From: Glutamicibacter sp. MNS18
GTDB taxonomy: Bacteria; Actinomycetota; Actinomycetes; Actinomycetales; Micrococcaceae
DNA: 64,000 nucleotides
Direction: 5' to 3'
NCBI RefSeq assembly: GCF_026107515.2
Contig: NZ_JAPCHW010000008.1
Location: forward strand, 62,001 to 126,000
This document shows positions 27,394-35,704 of this stretch, one piece after another (the stretch's first letter is position 1; each line of letters opens with the position of its first letter). The position numbers and the translations under genes are program-made. A model generated the notes under the pieces. It made no database searches. It saw only the letters and a program-made list of their open reading frames with translations, and had not been told where the DNA came from.

Positions 27394-28437
27394 TTGATCC
27401 CCGTCATCGTGCTGACCGGCTATCTGGGCGCGGGCAAGACCAGCCTGCTCAACCGGCTGTTGACCCGCCCGGGAACACGCGTGGGGGTCATCATCAATGA
27501 CATCGGCAAGGTCAATGTGGATACCGGGCTGATCACCGGCCAGGTGGATGCGGCCGAATCCATCGCCGGCGGCTGCGTCTGTTGCCTTCCGGATAGCGGC
27601 GGCCTGGACGAGCTGTTGGAAAAGCTGGCACAACCCCGCCTGCGTCTGGACGCGATCATCGTGGAAGCCAGCGGTGCGGCAGACCCGTTGAATGTGGATC
27701 GGCTCCTGCGCTTCGGCAACGCCAAGGGCATACGCCCCGGTGGCATCATCGACGTGGTGGACGCCGTGGAACACCGCCATACCGTGGACACCGCGGCCCT
27801 GGCGCCCGCCCGCTTCACCGCCACCAGCCTGGTGGTGGTGAACAAGATGGACCGGATCGCCCCGGAGCACCGGCAAGAGACCCTGCGCCAGATCAGCGCC
27901 CGGATCCGCGAAAGCAACCCGTCAGTGGCCATTGTGCCCACATCCCACGCGGCCCTGGACCCGGATCTGGTGTTCGACGTGGCCCAGGGCGAGGACCCCA
28001 CCGATGAACTTCCGCTGGCTGCCGCGTCCCGTGCGGCGCACGACCACGCTGCGGCGCCCCATGCCCGGGCCGTGACCGTCCGCTGCCCGGCACCGGCCGA
28101 TCCTGGCGCCCTGCTCGATCTGCTCGAGTCCCCACCCGCCACGGTGTATCGCCTCAAGGGGCACGCCAAGCTGCGTCTTGCCAACGGCGAACGGCGCTAC
28201 CTGGTCAATATGGTGGGGCGTTCGATCCACCTCTCACCGGCCCGACCCGGCAGTGACCCGGCCGATGACGCCCTGGTGGCCGTGGGAATGAACCTGGATG
28301 AACACGCGGCAACTGCGGCTTTGGATACCGCGCTGGCCCCGGCCACCGAACCGCCCACACCCCGGAGCCTGACCCGCCTGGAACGCCGGGTGATCCTCAG
28401 CAATAATGCGCAGGCCCCCGAAGCTGGAAAACCATAA
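27394..28437 (+). CDS. CobW/COG0523-family GTPase, probable metal chaperone
   Basis: A 347-residue G3E GTPase. The P-loop GYLGAGKT is at residues 9-16, the metal-binding motif GGCVCC at 59-64, and the guanine-specificity motif NKMD near 150. A CobW C-terminal domain begins near residue 225. A His-containing linker (AAHDHAAAPHARA) may bind metal. The start is TTG 27394 with GAAGGAG 7 nt upstream. COG0523 proteins deliver zinc or other metals to enzymes; the partner here is unknown and no Zur-like box was seen. Possible link to the small protein 171 bp downstream. Confidence 0.85.
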   Translation: MIPVIVLTGYLGAGKTSLLNRLLTRPGTRVGVIINDIGKVNVDTGLITGQVDAAESIAGGCVCCLPDSGGLDELLEKLAQPRLRLDAIIVEASGAADPLNVDRLLRFGNAKGIRPGGIIDVVDAVEHRHTVDTAALAPARFTATSLVVVNKMDRIAPEHRQETLRQISARIRESNPSVAIVPTSHAALDPDLVFDVAQGEDPTDELPLAAASRAAHDHAAAPHARAVTVRCPAPADPGALLDLLESPPATVYRLKGHAKLRLANGERRYLVNMVGRSIHLSPARPGSDPADDALVAVGMNLDEHAATAALDTALAPATEPPTPRSLTRLERRVILSNNAQAPEAGKP

Positions 28438-28608
28438 GCACCATGGAACGTTCGTAGGAACTTTCGATAGCATATGTCCCAGGCCCTGCTCAAGGGGCAC
28501 GACGTCGACATACCCGATCAGGCATGTCTACCCGTCAATCCTTGGCCTACCGCAGTGCGGCTACCGGGGATCGAGACCGGTATTTGTCGTACCCTGACGG
28601 AGGTAAGC

Positions 28609-28902
28609 ATGGCGGAGCGATTCGCCAAATCGCACATCGCCGAGTGGGCGGCCGAGTTCCTCGGAGCCCGCGAACGGCGCACTTATTCGGAAGGCTATGG
28701 CTGGAGCCGGGGCATGCCGATCATCATGGCCCGGGGCAACGAACCGCTGGAGGATGCCATGGTCCTGATGGCCACGCATCCCGGACCAGCGCTGATCACC
28801 TCGATCGACCCGGTAAACCTGCTACTGCGTTTCCTGCATGTCTCCACGCCCACCGACGCACTGAAGGATGTGGCGGCGAGCGATTCGGCAGGGAGCGGCT
28901 AA
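28609..28902 (+). CDS. Small hypothetical protein
   Basis: A 97-residue protein of unknown family. ATG 28609 has an excellent GGAGG 5 nt upstream, which supports expression. It contains EWAAEFLGARERRTYSEGYGWSRGMPI, then ATHPGPALITSIDPVNLLLRFLHVSTP; it has no membrane segment. It follows the CobW gene on the same strand and is closed by a strong hairpin. No function is proposed. Confidence 0.7.
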   Translation: MAERFAKSHIAEWAAEFLGARERRTYSEGYGWSRGMPIIMARGNEPLEDAMVLMATHPGPALITSIDPVNLLLRFLHVSTPTDALKDVAASDSAGSG

Positions 28903-28917
28903 GGGAACGGCCACCGA

Positions 28918-28952
28918 AGGTGCCGGCTTCCAGGCGAGGAAAGCCGGCACCT
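28918..28952. terminator. Rho-independent-type terminator
   Basis: AGGTGCCGGCTT and AAGCCGGCACCT form a perfect 12-bp stem with an 11-nt loop, 16 bp after the small hypothetical gene, followed by a short A-rich tract. Confidence 0.7.
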
Positions 28953-29352
28953 GGCAAAAAATAGAGGCCGCATCAGCGACCTTGTGTTACCCGGGATCTC
29001 CACCGGATACGCATACACCTACCGGGGGGATGAATGCATGGCATCCTTGCCCAACCATTGTGAATGATCGAACTATACGAGAACAGCAGCCCCTTAGTGC
29101 CCCGAATACGCCCCGGTCGGTGACATCGCACACTGCGCCACGACTAGATATTCCGTTTGCGGCATATAACCTTTGGCAATGACTGCCCATAAGAAGAGCC
29201 GGATTCAGGTCCCGATAGCCACAGGCGATCCCCAAGCCTCCCGAGTGAAACATCACTGGAACAAGGTGGTGGGAAGCCACGGGGAAAACCCTGGCGCTCG
29301 GGGCCCGATTCCGGCCCGGATCGTGGGGCGGCCGTCTTAATCGGCCACCGGT
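28953..29352. other. 400-bp intergenic region with a possible structured RNA segment
   Basis: No protein-coding frame is convincing here. The part at about 29205-29330 on the plus strand contains GGGAAGCCACGGGGAAAACC followed by CTGGCGCTCGGGGCCCG. This resembles the core order of a cobalamin riboswitch (GGGAA, GGUGAAAAUCC, GCGCU, CCCGC) but lacks a recognisable B12 box. The downstream gene is on the opposite strand, so any riboswitch would be an orphan. Weak support only. Confidence 0.25.
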
Positions 29353-30186
29353 TTACAGCATGATCTGGCGGTTCTGGTCCTTGTACAGCAGGTAACGGAA
29401 GTTCGAGGGGCCACCGGCGTAGCAGGCCTGCGGGCAGAACGCGCGCAATGCCATGTAATCCCCGGCCTCAACTTCGACCCAGTCGTCATTCAACCGGTAC
29501 ACGGCCTTGCCTTCGAGCACGTACAGGCCGTGTTCCATCACATGGGTTTCGGCAAACGGGATCGAGGCACCCGGCTCGAAGGTCACGATATTGACCCCGA
29601 AGTCGAAGGCCACGTCATCCGGGTCCAGCATCCGGGTGGTGCGCCATTTGCCGTCGGTATCCGGCATCGCTCCGGGCTCGACATCACGTTCATTGCCGAC
29701 CACCGGTCCAGGGGCCGCCACGCCCTCCAATGGTTCGTAGCGCTTGCGGATCCAATGGAAGGTCGCCACCTCGGCGGCGTTGTTGTTGGCGGTCCATTGC
29801 GCCCCGGCCGGCAGGTAGGCAAAGCCACCCTCGGTGAGGACGTGGGATTCGCCCTCGATATCCAGGGACAGTTCCCCGGCAACCACGAAGATGAAACCGG
29901 CAACTTCCTCCTGCGGCTCGGGCTTCTGCGAACCGCCTCCCGGGCCGACCTCCACGATCGACTGGGCGAAGGTGGTCGGGCCGCCGGCCACCGGCCGGTT
30001 CAGCACCCAGGCGCGGGTGTTGGTCCACTCGGGGAAGACACTGGTGACGATGTCACGCAGTACCCCGCGGGGGATCACGGTATAGGCCTCGGTGACGATT
30101 GCCCGGTCGGTGAGCAGGTCGGTCTGCGGCGGATGCCCGCCGTAGGTGGTGTAGTAAGGGTTCTTGGCGTTTGCTGGTGCAGTCAT
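29353..30186 (-). CDS. allE: (S)-ureidoglycine aminohydrolase
   Basis: A 277-residue bicupin (AllE/YlbA). It releases ammonia from (S)-ureidoglycine to give ureidoglycolate in allantoin breakdown. The N-terminal cupin includes FVVAGELSLDIEGESHVLTEGGFAYLP. The C-terminal cupin includes PFAETHVMEHGLYVLEG, with metal-ligand-type E, H and H residues, and AFCPQACYAGG. The start ATG 30186 is preferred over 30204 because TAAGGAAA lies just before it and 30204 would overlap the upstream stop. It is the last gene of a four-gene operon with malic enzyme, malate synthase and a DUF6986 protein. Confidence 0.92.
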   Translation of the reverse strand: MTAPANAKNPYYTTYGGHPPQTDLLTDRAIVTEAYTVIPRGVLRDIVTSVFPEWTNTRAWVLNRPVAGGPTTFAQSIVEVGPGGGSQKPEPQEEVAGFIFVVAGELSLDIEGESHVLTEGGFAYLPAGAQWTANNNAAEVATFHWIRKRYEPLEGVAAPGPVVGNERDVEPGAMPDTDGKWRTTRMLDPDDVAFDFGVNIVTFEPGASIPFAETHVMEHGLYVLEGKAVYRLNDDWVEVEAGDYMALRAFCPQACYAGGPSNFRYLLYKDQNRQIML

Positions 30187-30196
30187 CGGGGTTTCC

Positions 30197-31450
30197 TTAG
30201 GCATGTGAACGGTTCAGGGCTAGGGCTTCGAGTTCGTCAAGGGAGATCTGGGCCAGGCTGGTGACCTCGTCCTCCTCCACGGCACCGCAGGCCAGGCCGC
30301 GGTGGATGTAGCGGGCCAGGGCCCGGGCGGTGGCCGGTTCGTCCATGATGGCCGACTCGATCTGGTGCACGTAGTTGCGCAATCGGGTGGTCGCTGCGGC
30401 CAGGTTCTCACGGAAGAAGGAGAAGGTGGCCAGGTAGCGGGTGGCCAGCTGGTTCTCGTGCAGGTCCCAGCCCTGGTAGATCCCGCGTTCCAGGTGACGG
30501 CGGACCAGCCGGGCGTGCAACGCCCAGGCTTCGGCCATGTTCTCCGGATCACCCGCGGGCAGGATGTTCGTTGATCCGTCCGAGAGCTCCACACCGGTAC
30601 CGGCCACGGCGACCTGCAGCACGTCCTTGGCGAAGTCCGCGACCGGGTGCTCCATGGACTGGTAGGCCGCGGCGACACCCAACGAGGCGGAGTAGTCGTA
30701 GGTGCCGTAGTGCAGGGAGGACACCCGCCCCTGACCGGCCTGGATCAGCTGGGCCGCGGGCAGGGTGCCGTTGGCGGCCACGATCACCTGCGGTGTTTCG
30801 ATCTGCACCTCGAAGCGCAGGCTGCCTTCGGGCAGGCCGTGGGCTTCTTCCAGTTTCCGGCTCAGCAGCACCATGGCCTCGACCTGGGCCACGGTGACCA
30901 CCATGGGCAGGGTCAAGCGCAACCCTGCCGGCAACGGGCCATGGGTGACCAACCGGGAAATGAACAGGTCCAGGGTGCGCACACCACGGGCCCGGGTCGC
31001 AGCGTCGAAGCTCTTGAACCGGATGCCGATAAAGGCCGGGGCCTTGCCTGCGGCCACCGCGCCGGCGATCGCATCCGCTGCGGCCACCGCCGCAGCGTCC
31101 TCCTCGGCATCGGTGCGATGCCCGTACCCGTCCTCGAAATCCAACCGGAGGTCTTCGATCGGCTCCCCACGCAGCTTGGCGGCCACCAATGAACCGAGCC
31201 GTTCCGGTTCACGCAGCCCCAGGGTTGAGGCCAGTTCGGCCAGCCCCTCGGCTCCGCCCGCCGCGGCCAGCGCGTTGGCACCCCAACGTGGGGGTAGATC
31301 GGCCGTGTAGCGGTCGGCCGGGATGTATACGGTGTGCACCGGTTGGCGCGCCCCGGTATCCCCGGCATAGCTGGTGGACATCAGCTGGTCCGTGGCGGCC
31401 AGCTGCTGTTCCACGGCGGCGAGGGTCGCCTGATCGAAGACTCTGTTCAT
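30197..31450 (-). CDS. DUF6986 / HpcH-HpaI aldolase-like protein
   Basis: A 417-residue TIM-barrel protein related to citrate-lyase beta/HpcH aldolases. The acidic metal-binding strand DLRLDFEDGYGHRTDAEED and later FEVQIETPQ and SSLHYGTYDYSASLG fit this superfamily. Its start overlaps the malate synthase stop (TAATG). Related proteins occur in actinobacterial ureide operons. A role in making or splitting a glyoxylate-containing acid (for example from ureidoglycolate) is an inference. Confidence 0.8.
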   Translation of the reverse strand: MNRVFDQATLAAVEQQLAATDQLMSTSYAGDTGARQPVHTVYIPADRYTADLPPRWGANALAAAGGAEGLAELASTLGLREPERLGSLVAAKLRGEPIEDLRLDFEDGYGHRTDAEEDAAAVAAADAIAGAVAAGKAPAFIGIRFKSFDAATRARGVRTLDLFISRLVTHGPLPAGLRLTLPMVVTVAQVEAMVLLSRKLEEAHGLPEGSLRFEVQIETPQVIVAANGTLPAAQLIQAGQGRVSSLHYGTYDYSASLGVAAAYQSMEHPVADFAKDVLQVAVAGTGVELSDGSTNILPAGDPENMAEAWALHARLVRRHLERGIYQGWDLHENQLATRYLATFSFFRENLAAATTRLRNYVHQIESAIMDEPATARALARYIHRGLACGAVEEDEVTSLAQISLDELEALALNRSHA

Positions 31451-33075
31451 TATTTGCTCACGTATTCCTTATCCAGCAGTTCGTAGGCCGGCAGGGTCAG
31501 GAAGTCCTCGAAGTCTTCCTCCTTGCCGCTGGTCAATTTGCCGATCAGGTCGGCAGCGGGCTGGTAGTAGGCGGCGAAGCGGGCTTCGTCCTTGACCTCG
31601 CCACGCAGTCGCTCGACCTCCTCGGCCAGGATGCCCTTCACCAGGTCGGCAGTGATGGTGTTCCCGGTGTCGGCGGCCACCACCTCGTTGCGGATCTGCT
31701 GCCAGATCTGCGAACGCGAGATCTCCGCGGTGGCGGCATCCTCCATCAGGTTGTGGATGGCCACCGCGCCGTTGCCCGAGAGCCACACGGCGGTGTATGC
31801 CACGGCCACGTACAGGTTGGCGCGGACCCCGGCCTCGGTGACCTGGCCCGGGGCGCTGGGCACATCCAGCAGCTGCTCGGCAGTCACCTCGACCTCGGGG
31901 CGCTGCTTGTGGAGCTGGTTCGGCTTGTCCCCGAGCACCGAGTCGAAGACCTCCTGGCAGATGCCCACCAGGTCCGGGTGGGCCACCCAGGAGCCGTCGA
32001 ATCCGTCATTGGCCTCACGGGTCTTGTCATCGCGGACCTTGGCGAAGGCCGCGGCGGTGACCTCGGGTTCCCGGCGGTTGGGGATGAAGGCGGCCATGCC
32101 GCCCATGGCGAAGGCCCCGCGTTTGTGGCAGGTCTTGACCAGTAGCTCGGTGTAGGCGCGCATCATCGGCGCGGTCATCGCCACATCGGCGCGGTCCGGC
32201 ATGATGAAGTCGTCGCCGGCTTCACGGAAGGTCTTGATGATGGAGAACAGGTAGTCCCAACGCCCGGCATTCAGCCCCGAGACGTGGTCACGCAGCTCGT
32301 AGAGGAACTCGTCCATCTGGAAGGCGGCCGGGATGGTCTCGATGAGCATGGTGGCGCGCACGGTGCCGTAGTCGATGCCGAGCTGTTCCTGGGCGAAGGT
32401 GAAGATCTCGTTCCACAGGCGCACCTCCAGGTAGTGCTCCATCTTCGGCAGGTAGTAGAACGGGCCCTGGCCGGAAGCGGCGAGCACCTTGGCATTGTGG
32501 AAGAAGTGCAGACCGAAGTCCACCAGCGCGCCCACGGCAGGCTTGCCGTTGATCAGCACGTTGTTCTCGTTCAGGTGCCAACCGCGGGGGCGGACCACCA
32601 CGACGGCCAACGGGGCGTCATCGCGCAACTGGTAGGTCTTGCCGTCCTCGGAGGTGAAGGACAGTTCGCCGCGGGCGGCGGCGGTAAGGTTGGCGACCGC
32701 GTCGATGACGTTGTCCCAGCTCGGGGTGGAGGCGTCTTCCAGGTCGGCCAGCCAGACCTTGGCCCCGGAGTTCAGCGCGTTGATGGCCATCTTGGCCGGC
32801 GAGGCCGGTCCGGTGATCTCCACCCGGCGATCACGAAGTGCCGCCGGCGCCTCGGCGACCTTCCAGTCGCCATTGCGGACCTGTTCGGTTTCCGGGTCGA
32901 AGTCGATGCGCTTGGCGGCCGAGTACCCGGTGCGGCGCTCGGCGCGGGCTGCGAGCAGGTCGTCACGGGTTCCGGCGAATCGCACGTGCAGCTGCTCAAT
33001 GAATGCCAGCGCCTCATCGGTCAGGATGTTCTCGGCGTTTGGCACGTTCGGGATACGTGAGATGGAGATGGTCAT
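31450..33075 (-). CDS. aceB: Malate synthase A
   Basis: A 541-residue enzyme that condenses glyoxylate with acetyl-CoA to give malate. Family segments are [38 protein letters not shown] and [20 protein letters not shown] with the catalytic arginine and glutamate region, plus the C-terminal [21 protein letters not shown] 33075 has GAGGAG 5 nt upstream; the upstream extension of the frame lies in the malic enzyme gene. Its presence with AllE rather than with isocitrate lyase suggests that it consumes glyoxylate made from allantoin. Confidence 0.95.
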   Translation of the reverse strand: MTISISRIPNVPNAENILTDEALAFIEQLHVRFAGTRDDLLAARAERRTGYSAAKRIDFDPETEQVRNGDWKVAEAPAALRDRRVEITGPASPAKMAINALNSGAKVWLADLEDASTPSWDNVIDAVANLTAAARGELSFTSEDGKTYQLRDDAPLAVVVVRPRGWHLNENNVLINGKPAVGALVDFGLHFFHNAKVLAASGQGPFYYLPKMEHYLEVRLWNEIFTFAQEQLGIDYGTVRATMLIETIPAAFQMDEFLYELRDHVSGLNAGRWDYLFSIIKTFREAGDDFIMPDRADVAMTAPMMRAYTELLVKTCHKRGAFAMGGMAAFIPNRREPEVTAAAFAKVRDDKTREANDGFDGSWVAHPDLVGICQEVFDSVLGDKPNQLHKQRPEVEVTAEQLLDVPSAPGQVTEAGVRANLYVAVAYTAVWLSGNGAVAIHNLMEDAATAEISRSQIWQQIRNEVVAADTGNTITADLVKGILAEEVERLRGEVKDEARFAAYYQPAADLIGKLTSGKEEDFEDFLTLPAYELLDKEYVSK

Positions 33076-33109
33076 GGTGCTCCTCATACCTTTTCTGTTG
33101 TGATTGCTC

Positions 33110-34495
33110 TCAATGCTTGTTCGCTGCCCTGACCACGGCGGCGGCCACGTCACCGGCCACCTTCGGGTCGAACACCGATGGGATGATGAATCCCGGATTG
33201 AGTTCTTCCTCGTCCACCCGTGCGGCAATCGCATCCGCAGCGGCCAGCAGCATGTCATCGGTGATATCCGATACCCCTGCATCCAGCAGCCCGCGGAAGA
33301 AGCCCGGGAAGGCCAAGACGTTGTTGATCTGGTTGGGGAAGTCGCTGCGGCCCGTGGCAACCACGGCCGCATGCTTCCCGGCAGCTGCCGGGTCCACTTC
33401 CGGATCGGGATTGGCCATGGCGAAAACGATGGCATCCTGGTTCATGGCTGCGATATCGTTCTCGTCCAGCACATTCGGGGCCGAGACGCCGATGAACACG
33501 TCCGAACCGGCCACCGCTTCCTTCAGCGAGCCGCTGAAGTTCTCCGGGTTGGTATTCTCGGCCAGCCAGCTGCGGTGCGCGTCGGTGTACTGCCCGTCGC
33601 GGTTGATCGCTCCGTCACGGCCGCAGGCGATGATGTTGGTGGCCCCACGGGCAGCCAACAGCTGGATGATCGCGTTGCCCGCGGCACCCACACCGGAGAC
33701 CACGATGCGCACCTGGGACAGGGACTTGCCCACTACCAGCAGTGCGTTCTGCAGGGCGGCCAGGGTGACAATGGCGGTGCCGTGCTGGTCATCATGGAAG
33801 ACCGGGATATCCAGTTCCTCGCGCAGCCGGGCCTCGATCTCGAAGCAGCGTGGGGCGGCGATGTCCTCCAGGTTCACTCCCCCGTAGACCGGGGCCAGCG
33901 CCTTGACGATCTTCACGATCTCGTCGCTGTCCTGGGTGTCCAGGCAGACCGGCCAGGCATCCACATCCGCGAACTGCTTGAACAGCGCGGCCTTGCCTTC
34001 CATGACCGGCAAAGCCGCGGCCGGACCGATATTGCCCAGCCCAAGCACCGCCGAGCCGTCGGTGACCACTGCGATGGTGTTGCGCTTGACGGTCAGGTTC
34101 CGCGCATCTGCGGGGTTCTCGGCGATGGCCATGCACACGCGGGCCACACCCGGGGTGTAGGCGCGGGAGAGGTCATCGCGGTTGCGCAGGGCGACCTTCG
34201 GCACCACTTCCAGCTTTCCGCCCAGGTGCATCAGGAAGGTGCGGTCCGAGACATTGCGGACATCCACGCCGTCCAGGCCCTCGAGTTCCTCGCGTACCCG
34301 CTGGCCGTGTTCCACATCGGTGGTGTTGCAGCTGACGTCCACCACCATGTAGGCGTGGTGCGATTCGGTGACGTCCAGCGCCGTAATGTCCCCACCGGCC
34401 CGACCTACTGCCGCGGCCAGTTCGCTGGTTGCGGTAATCGATGCTGGGGTCTGGACCCGCAGTGTGAGGGAATATCCCGGACTTGGTGCTGCCAT
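33110..34495 (-). CDS. NAD(P)-dependent malic enzyme with N-terminal ACT-like domain
   Basis: A 461-residue enzyme converting malate to pyruvate and CO2. The first 85 residues form an ACT-like regulatory domain ([26 protein letters not shown]). The catalytic part has [37 protein letters not shown] and a Rossmann motif [13 protein letters not shown] 34495 is preferred because GAGGAG lies 5 nt upstream. It is the first gene of the operon, divergent from the IclR regulator. Together with malate synthase it gives a route from glyoxylate to pyruvate. Confidence 0.93.
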   Translation of the reverse strand: MAAPSPGYSLTLRVQTPASITATSELAAAVGRAGGDITALDVTESHHAYMVVDVSCNTTDVEHGQRVREELEGLDGVDVRNVSDRTFLMHLGGKLEVVPKVALRNRDDLSRAYTPGVARVCMAIAENPADARNLTVKRNTIAVVTDGSAVLGLGNIGPAAALPVMEGKAALFKQFADVDAWPVCLDTQDSDEIVKIVKALAPVYGGVNLEDIAAPRCFEIEARLREELDIPVFHDDQHGTAIVTLAALQNALLVVGKSLSQVRIVVSGVGAAGNAIIQLLAARGATNIIACGRDGAINRDGQYTDAHRSWLAENTNPENFSGSLKEAVAGSDVFIGVSAPNVLDENDIAAMNQDAIVFAMANPDPEVDPAAAGKHAAVVATGRSDFPNQINNVLAFPGFFRGLLDAGVSDITDDMLLAAADAIAARVDEEELNPGFIIPSVFDPKVAGDVAAAVVRAANKH

Positions 34496-34531
34496 GATCG
34501 CTCCTCGTGCTAAAAAAGTTTCCGTATAGTG

Positions 34532-34543
34532 GATATTAGTATC
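34532..34543. promoter_or_regulatory. Candidate IclR operator
   Basis: GATATTAGTATC is a near-perfect 12-bp palindrome between the divergent malic enzyme and IclR genes, 37 bp before the former. It sits next to TTTCC and GGATA half-sites (34520-34535). IclR-family operators usually lie in this position; the sequence itself is only suggestive. Confidence 0.4.
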
Positions 34544-34729
34544 TGTAAAATGAAAACACAACCCATTTTTGTGGACTGGGACACAATTCTTTGTCGATAG
34601 CTTTTTCGGATCGTGGAATTACTGGCCTGTCTTCCGGTATTCTTACGAACAAGAACCCACTGAACAGTGCTGCAAATCCCCTGTCGACACTGTGGCGAGA
34701 CTGTACTGCAGTCAGGCAAGGAGCAGAAT

Positions 34730-35500
34730 ATGACCGAGGTTAAGGCCAAGGCCACCGGCGGAGTGCAATCAGTTGAGCGCGCTTTCGAGTTGCTGGAGGT
34801 CATTGCCCGGGCCGGCGGCGAGGCCGCGCTCAGCGAGCTGGCGGCCGACACCCCGCTACCCTTGCCGACCATCCACCGGTTGCTGCGTACCTTGGTCGGC
34901 GTCGGCTATGTACGCCAGCTACCCAACCGCCGCTACTCCCTCGGCCCGCGGCTGATCCGCTTGGGCGAGGTGGCCAACCGCCAGCTCGGTGCCCTTGCCA
35001 CCCCGAAGCTCAAGGAGCTGGTGGACCGGCTGGGAGAGAGCGCGAATATCGCGGTGCTCGACGGCGACATGGTCACCTACATTGCCCAGGTCCAGTCGAA
35101 CCACTCCATGCGCATGGTCACCGAGGTGGGCCGCCGCGCCATGCTGCACTACTCGGGTGTGGGCAAGGCGATCCTGTCGGTTCTCGACGACGAACGCGTG
35201 CAGCGCCTGGTGGCCCAGGCGGGCATGCCCGCCAAGACCCCGAAGACCATCACCACCCTGGGCAAGCTGTTCACCGAGGTCGAAGCCGTGCGCGAACGGG
35301 GTTATGCGGTGGACGAGGAGGAGCAGGAACTGGGCGTACGTTGCTTCGCGGTTCCGGTTCCCGGCGCTCCCACCCCCATGGCCATCTCGGTGTCGGGCCC
35401 GGTAACCCGCGTGGATGCCGAGTTCGCCAAGCGTGCCGTTCCCGAGCTGCAGGCGGCTGCCGCCGAGCTCGGTCGCCAACTGGTCGCCGCGACTGAATAG
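34730..35500 (+). CDS. IclR-family regulator of the ureide/glyoxylate operon
   Basis: A 256-residue regulator. The N-terminal winged HTH is ERAFELLEVIARAGGEAALSELA ... LPTIHRLLRTL. The ligand domain carries TEVGRRAMLHYSGVGKAIL and EEEQELGVRCFAVPVPG. ATG 34730 has AAGGAG 6 nt upstream. It is divergent from the malic enzyme-aceB-DUF6986-allE operon and resembles AllR-type repressors, so glyoxylate or allantoin products are likely effectors (inference). Confidence 0.88.
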   Translation: MTEVKAKATGGVQSVERAFELLEVIARAGGEAALSELAADTPLPLPTIHRLLRTLVGVGYVRQLPNRRYSLGPRLIRLGEVANRQLGALATPKLKELVDRLGESANIAVLDGDMVTYIAQVQSNHSMRMVTEVGRRAMLHYSGVGKAILSVLDDERVQRLVAQAGMPAKTPKTITTLGKLFTEVEAVRERGYAVDEEEQELGVRCFAVPVPGAPTPMAISVSGPVTRVDAEFAKRAVPELQAAAAELGRQLVAATE

Positions 35501-35569
35501 CCCAGAAACCCTACCCCGGTCCGGGGTGCTCGGGAGCATGGAGACCTGTCACGGTTCATGCCCTGGTAG

Positions 35570-35700
35570 GGGCTTGTTTGTAAATGTGCATGACCAGGTT
35601 TGTAATTAATGGAATCTTGGCGCCTGCCGGAATCCTTGCAAACCAAGGGATCCAGGGGCCTTGTTTGTAATTGTTGGTCGGATGCTCTGTAATTGTTTCG
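35570..35700. repeat. Duplicated 45-bp unit with paired TTGTAAT motifs
   Basis: Two similar segments, each starting GGGGC(C)TTGTTTGTAA, lie about 87 bp apart. Each contains two (T/C)TGTAA(A/T)T motifs spaced 22 bp: starts at 35577 and 35599, then at 35664 and 35686. The array lies between the convergent IclR and ABC exporter genes, where a terminator would be expected; no strong hairpin with a T-run was seen. Confidence 0.6.
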
Positions 35701-35704
35701 GCTT

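Noticed and set aside
28438-28608. Extension of the small hypothetical gene to ATG 28474
   Set aside because: The upstream part has no ribosome site and non-protein composition, while ATG 28609 has GGAGG.
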